A stretch of DNA of 8,713 bases from an uncultured Azospirillum sp. (GTDB lineage Bacteria; Pseudomonadota; Alphaproteobacteria; RF32; CAG-239). This document shows positions 5,808 to 8,713 of the stretch, piece after piece (the stretch's first letter is position 1; each line of letters opens with the position of its first letter). The stretch is from assembly GCA_946184595.1 (NCBI GenBank), contig CAMHFM010000025.1, positions 1 to 8,713 on the forward strand, written 5' to 3'. A model generated the notes under the pieces. The model did not search any database. It worked only from the letters and a program-made list of their open reading frames with translations, and had not been told where the DNA came from. A program made the translations under genes and the position numbers.

Positions 5808-5845
5808 AAACGCTCCCTATTTTTGCAAGGGAGCGTTTGTTTTTA
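5808..5845 (+). terminator. Rho-independent terminator after rpoZ
   Basis: AAACGCTCCCT (5808-5818) pairs perfectly with AGGGAGCGTTT (5828-5838) around a 9-base loop, and is followed by GTTTTT. This GC-rich 11-bp stem with a T run should stop most rpoZ transcripts before spoT. Confidence 0.9.
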
Positions 5846-5851
5846 TAAATT

Positions 5852-5942
5852 TTATCAAATTTTAACTCTATAGGTATAAGCTATCATCGGAGTAAGTTTT
5901 CAAGACAAAAAACTTGATTCTTAAGCTAAAAAGAAGTCTAAT
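5852..5942 (+). promoter_or_regulatory. Candidate spoT promoters, one overlapping a GANTC site
   Basis: Two sigma-70-like pairs lie between the rpoZ terminator and spoT. One is TTATCA (5852-5857), a 17-base spacer and TATAAG (5875-5880). The other is TTGATT (5914-5919), a 17-base spacer and TCTAAT (5937-5942). GATTC (5916-5920), a CcrM/GcrA-type GANTC site, overlaps the -35 box of the second. Which one is used cannot be settled from sequence. Confidence 0.45.
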
Positions 5943-5971
5943 AAATGTGAGTAAATAAAGAGTAATAAGAG

Positions 5972-8113
5972 ATGTTGCGACAATACGAACTGGTTGAATT
6001 AGTTAAGTCTTATGATCCAGATGCTGATGAAGATGCTTTGAACCGTGCCTATGTTTTTGCGATGAAAAAACATGGAGCCCAGTTGCGTGCATCAGGTGAC
6101 CCTTATTATTCTCATCCGATTGAAGTTGCCGGTATTTTGACTAAGTTTAAGCTTGATTCTGCTTCTATTATTGCTGGTTTATTGCATGATACGGTTGAAG
6201 ATACTGATACCACAATAGATGAAATTCGTTCACTCTTTGGAGAGCAAGTGGCTCAATTAGTCGATGGTTTGACTAAATTAGCGATGATTGAGCTTAAATC
6301 TAAGAATGATAAACAAGCTGAAAATTTTAGAAAATTATTACTTGCGATGTCGGAAGATATTCGCGTTTTATTGATTAAATTGGCTGATCGTCTGCATAAC
6401 ATGCGGACACTTCATTTTTTACAGAAGCCGGAGAAACGTGCACGTATTGCCCGAGAAACATTGGATATTTATGCCCCTTTGGCAGAACGTATAGGTATGC
6501 AAGCTGTAAAAAGTGAATTGGAAGAGATTGCTTTTGCTGAACTTCATAAAGAAGCTCATGATTCTATTGTTGCTCGTTTAAATTTCTTGCGGGAAAAAGA
6601 TAGTAATCTTGTTCCTAAGATTATAAAAGAACTTTCTAATGATATGGAAGAAAACGGCATTCATGCTGTTGTTTCCGGTCGTGAAAAGACGCCATACTCG
6701 ATTTGGCGCAAAATGCAGATGAAGAATGCTTCCTTTGAGCAATTATCAGATATTATGGCATTTCGAATTTGTGTTGATGATATTGCTGCTTGTTATCAAG
6801 CTTTAGGAATCGTTCACAGTAAATATCATATGGTACCGCGTCGTTTTAAGGATTATATTTCGACACCGAAACCTAATGGTTATCAATCTATTCATACAGG
6901 TGTTATTGGACCTGAAAATACACGTATTGAAATTCAAATTCGTACGTTTGAAATGCATGAAGTTGGTGAGAAGGGTGTGGCTGCACACTGGGCTTATAAA
7001 CAAGGTCAGAAGGCTGATGGTAAGAATTATCGATGGATTAGAGAATTGTTGGAAATTTTGGAGCAAGCTTCTAATCCAGAAGAATTTCTCGAGAACACAA
7101 AGCTTGAAATGTACAATGATCAAGTGTTTTGTTTTACACCTAAAGGTGACTTAATTGGTTTGCCGGCCAATTCAACCCCAGTTGATTTTGCTTATGCGGT
7201 TCACTCTTCTGTCGGAGATACTTGTGTCGGCGCTAAAATTAATGGTGAAATCCGTCCGTTGCGTACGGTTTTGAAGAATGGTGACCAAGTTGAAATTCTA
7301 ACCTCTAAAGCACAACATCCATCCACAGAATGGGAACGTTTTGTTGTGACGGGTAAAGCAAAAGCAGCTATCCGTCGTTATGTACGAACTTATAAACGCG
7401 ACCAATTTATTGTTTTAGGTAAAGAAATTTTAGAAAGGATGTTTAAAGCAGAATCTTTAGATTTTTCAGAAAAAGGGTTGGTTAATATTCTGCCTAATTT
7501 TGAGGCTGAATCTATAGATGATGTTTTTGCTAAAGTTGGAGAAGGTTTGATTCCGGGCTGGGATGTCTTAAAAGCAATGTATCCCGCATATAAACAATCT
7601 AAATTAGATAAAGTCGTTGATAAAGTTCCGGTTCTGAAAAAAGTTATTAAAAACAAAAAGAGTGAACCTCTTAGAATTAAAGGTCTTATTCCCGGAATGG
7701 CCGTTCATTTTGCCGGTTGTTGCCATCCGTTGCCCGGTGATCGAATTGTGGGTATTGTTACAACGGGTAAGGGTGTTGCTATTCACACAATCGATTGTCA
7801 GTCTTTAGAGCAATATGCCGATGAACCAGAACGATGGCTTGATATTGCTTGGGGTGAAGAAGTTGAAAATGAAATGCACACCGGTCGTCTTAAAGTTATG
7901 TTAGCTAATGAACCTGGAGCATTGGCTGAACTCTCGAATCTGATTGCACGTTCTGGGGCAAATATTTCTAATCTTAATATAGTTAATCGTACTCTTAGTT
8001 ATTTTGAAATTTTACTGGATATTGATGTTAAGGATTTAAAGCATCTTACGGATATTATGACAACATTAAAAGGGTCGAAAGAGATATCGTATGTATCTCG
8101 CACCAACAAGTAA
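5972..8113 (+). CDS. spoT: Bifunctional (p)ppGpp synthetase/hydrolase, RelA/SpoT family
   Basis: This enzyme makes (p)ppGpp from ATP and GDP/GTP and degrades it, setting the stringent response. The 713-residue protein has the full long-RSH plan. The HD hydrolase domain (about 25-180) carries H48, HDTVED (72-77) and KLADRLHN (136-143), so hydrolysis should be intact. The synthetase domain (about 235-345) carries GREKTPYSIWRKM, RFKD (291-294), GYQSIHT (303-309) and EIQIRT. RFKD is the RxKD motif of bifunctional enzymes, unlike the ExDD of synthetase-only RelA. A TGS domain (about 383-445), a helical region, a Cys-containing segment (AGCCHPLPGD 581-590, with C609) and a C-terminal ACT domain (about 638-713) follow. 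The ATG at 5972 has only weak AAGAG-like ribosome-binding sequence. The preceding terminator and candidate promoters suggest expression separate from rpoZ. The stop codon marks the edge of a palindromic repeat. Confidence 0.96.
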   Translation: MLRQYELVELVKSYDPDADEDALNRAYVFAMKKHGAQLRASGDPYYSHPIEVAGILTKFKLDSASIIAGLLHDTVEDTDTTIDEIRSLFGEQVAQLVDGLTKLAMIELKSKNDKQAENFRKLLLAMSEDIRVLLIKLADRLHNMRTLHFLQKPEKRARIARETLDIYAPLAERIGMQAVKSELEEIAFAELHKEAHDSIVARLNFLREKDSNLVPKIIKELSNDMEENGIHAVVSGREKTPYSIWRKMQMKNASFEQLSDIMAFRICVDDIAACYQALGIVHSKYHMVPRRFKDYISTPKPNGYQSIHTGVIGPENTRIEIQIRTFEMHEVGEKGVAAHWAYKQGQKADGKNYRWIRELLEILEQASNPEEFLENTKLEMYNDQVFCFTPKGDLIGLPANSTPVDFAYAVHSSVGDTCVGAKINGEIRPLRTVLKNGDQVEILTSKAQHPSTEWERFVVTGKAKAAIRRYVRTYKRDQFIVLGKEILERMFKAESLDFSEKGLVNILPNFEAESIDDVFAKVGEGLIPGWDVLKAMYPAYKQSKLDKVVDKVPVLKKVIKNKKSEPLRIKGLIPGMAVHFAGCCHPLPGDRIVGIVTTGKGVAIHTIDCQSLEQYADEPERWLDIAWGEEVENEMHTGRLKVMLANEPGALAELSNLIARSGANISNLNIVNRTLSYFEILLDIDVKDLKHLTDIMTTLKGSKEISYVSRTNK

Positions 8114-8237
8114 AAATGTGCTCTTTGTGTTTCTAGGGCAGATTTTGCGGATATTTTACTCAGTCATGTACTACTATGTACATTCCATTCGTAAAATTCC
8201 TGAAATCTTACTATAAACAACAAACATCACATTTTTA
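8111..8237. repeat. 127-bp imperfect palindromic (foldback) element
   Basis: The whole spoT-proximal intergenic segment folds back on itself around position 8174. Outer arms are TAAAAATGTG (8111-8120) and its exact complement (8228-8237). TTTGT, GTTT and TAG blocks follow in both arms. The middle arms are AGATTT..GGATATTTTAC (about 8140-8159) against GTAAAATTCC..AAATCT (8191-8207). The inner arms are ATGTAC (8166-8171) and GTACAT (8178-8183) around a 6-base loop. About three quarters of arm positions pair, with single-base bulges. It holds no gene and begins exactly at the spoT stop codon. The form suggests a dispersed foldback or MITE-like repeat; as RNA it could shield or terminate the converging transcripts. 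Confidence 0.75.
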
Positions 8238-8244
8238 GGAAGAT

Positions 8245-8280
8245 AAGTTCTTTATATTTCTAGGGCAGATTTTTGTGAGT
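8245..8280. repeat. Partial second copy of one palindrome arm
   Basis: The 17-mer TTTCTAGGGCAGATTTT at 8130-8146 recurs exactly at 8257-8273, 127 bases later. Similarity extends upstream (TCTTT, then TTT) and fades downstream. It lies just beyond the palindrome and close to the end of the yqgE gene, so it looks like a truncated neighbouring copy of the same element. Confidence 0.65.
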
Positions 8281-8285
8281 TATAT

Positions 8286-8713
8286 TTAAGCGCGACCGCA
8301 AATTTGGGTTAATCGGCATAAATCAATACCTAATTCATCAATAGCTTTTTGCCATTTTTCTTCGTCTTTTGTATGAAACACTAAATCGTTTGTCGGATTA
8401 ACAACTAGCCAAGTATTTTGAATAATTTCTTGTTCTAGTTGATGTGGTGCCCAACTGGCATATCCGAGTGCAATCAGGTTATCTTTTGGACCAATTCCGA
8501 AAGCAATATCAGTGATAATATCAATTGAGGAAGATATGGCAATTTTTTCATCAATAACGACGGTATCTTCTTTAATATAATCTGTTGAGTGAATAACAAA
8601 TCCTCGCACTTTTTCTAGAGGGCCGCCTTGATATAAATCTATTGGTAGAGTAGGGTTAATATTTGCAATAGGAAGTTGACTGGCTAAATCAGCAAATGAA
8701 AATTCTTTTATTT
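8286..8713 (-). CDS. yqgE: YqgE/AlgH family protein (UPF0301, DUF179), 5' end outside window
   Basis: The visible 141 residues are the C-terminal three quarters of a YqgE/AlgH protein. Family landmarks are YQGGPLEKVRGFVIHS, which corresponds to the conserved GGP...GFVxH block, then SSSIDIITDIAFGIGPKDNLIALGYASWAPHQLEQEI, then NTWLVV and KWQKAIDELGID, ending ICGRA. The frame stays open to the window edge, so the gene continues beyond base 8713. A GTG at 8609 could be mistaken for a start, but it lies after the conserved GGP block and would remove family core sequence. About 45-50 N-terminal residues should be missing given a usual length near 185-195. The molecular function of the family is not established; its Pseudomonas member was linked to alginate regulation. 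It converges on spoT across the palindromic repeat. Confidence 0.92.
   Translation of the reverse strand, partial: IKEFSFADLASQLPIANINPTLPIDLYQGGPLEKVRGFVIHSTDYIKEDTVVIDEKIAISSSIDIITDIAFGIGPKDNLIALGYASWAPHQLEQEIIQNTWLVVNPTNDLVFHTKDEEKWQKAIDELGIDLCRLTQICGRA

Noticed and set aside
6803..7123. Open frame of 106 codons opposite spoT, and other open frames opposite or within spoT (6876-7154, 7390-7656, 7604-7786)
   Set aside because: All lie inside the well-supported spoT reading frame and show no recognisable motifs; they are shadows.
8130..8273. The two 17-bp repeats as attachment sites or target-site duplications of an integrated element
   Set aside because: Only 127 bases separate the copies, there is no integrase or transposase, and the spacing equals the palindrome length, which fits repeat copies better.
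8607..8609. GTG as start of the yqgE gene
   Set aside because: The frame stays open upstream to the window edge and encodes the conserved GGP block of the family, so the gene is partial rather than short.

Overview
The window looks like chromosome of an AT-rich alphaproteobacterium. The best marker is gcrA, a cell-cycle regulator known essentially only from Alphaproteobacteria. It is accompanied by rpoZ next to a full-length, bifunctional-type relA/spoT gene and by a yqgE/algH-family gene. The low GC content, the poly-A/T-rich intergenic DNA and the mix of genes would suit an uncultured host-associated (gut-type) Rhodospirillales-like lineage, but that placement is inference.

Layout. Two gene blocks diverge from a 146-base intergenic region (2376-2521). 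Leftward (minus strand) runs gcrA (2375-1809), then a compact four-gene cluster (1629-67) that ends at a perfect 14-bp hairpin terminator (22-54). In transcription order the cluster encodes a small single-pass membrane protein, an ECF sigma factor, a Spy/CpxP-like LTxxQ periplasmic protein and a His-rich secreted protein. It is preceded by a good match to an ECF promoter (GAAC-N17-CGTT at 1677-1653). The architecture recalls the CnrY-CnrX-CnrH metal-sensing sigma switch, with a His-rich protein added; this analogy is my inference. The Spy-like gene is split: its ribosome-binding site and signal peptide lie in one frame and its mature domain in another, one base out of register at a run of five A.

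Rightward (plus strand) runs a DUF4139 exported protein (2522-3943) and an overlapping exported protein of no family I recognise (3936-5195). Then come rpoZ (5291-5770), with an unusually long acidic tail and its own promoter and terminator, and spoT (5972-8113), which has its own candidate promoters. spoT converges on a yqgE/algH-family gene on the minus strand (8286 to beyond the window edge).

Between spoT and yqgE lies a 127-bp imperfect palindrome (8111-8237), followed by a partial second copy of one arm. It looks like a dispersed foldback repeat and is the clearest non-genic structure here.

How the parts relate. The leftward cluster is probably a self-regulated envelope or metal stress response. 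gcrA (cell cycle), rpoZ (RNA polymerase assembly) and spoT ((p)ppGpp metabolism) are core regulatory genes. No stretch longer than 300 bases lacks a gene. I saw no tRNA, rRNA, CRISPR array, transposase or integrase.
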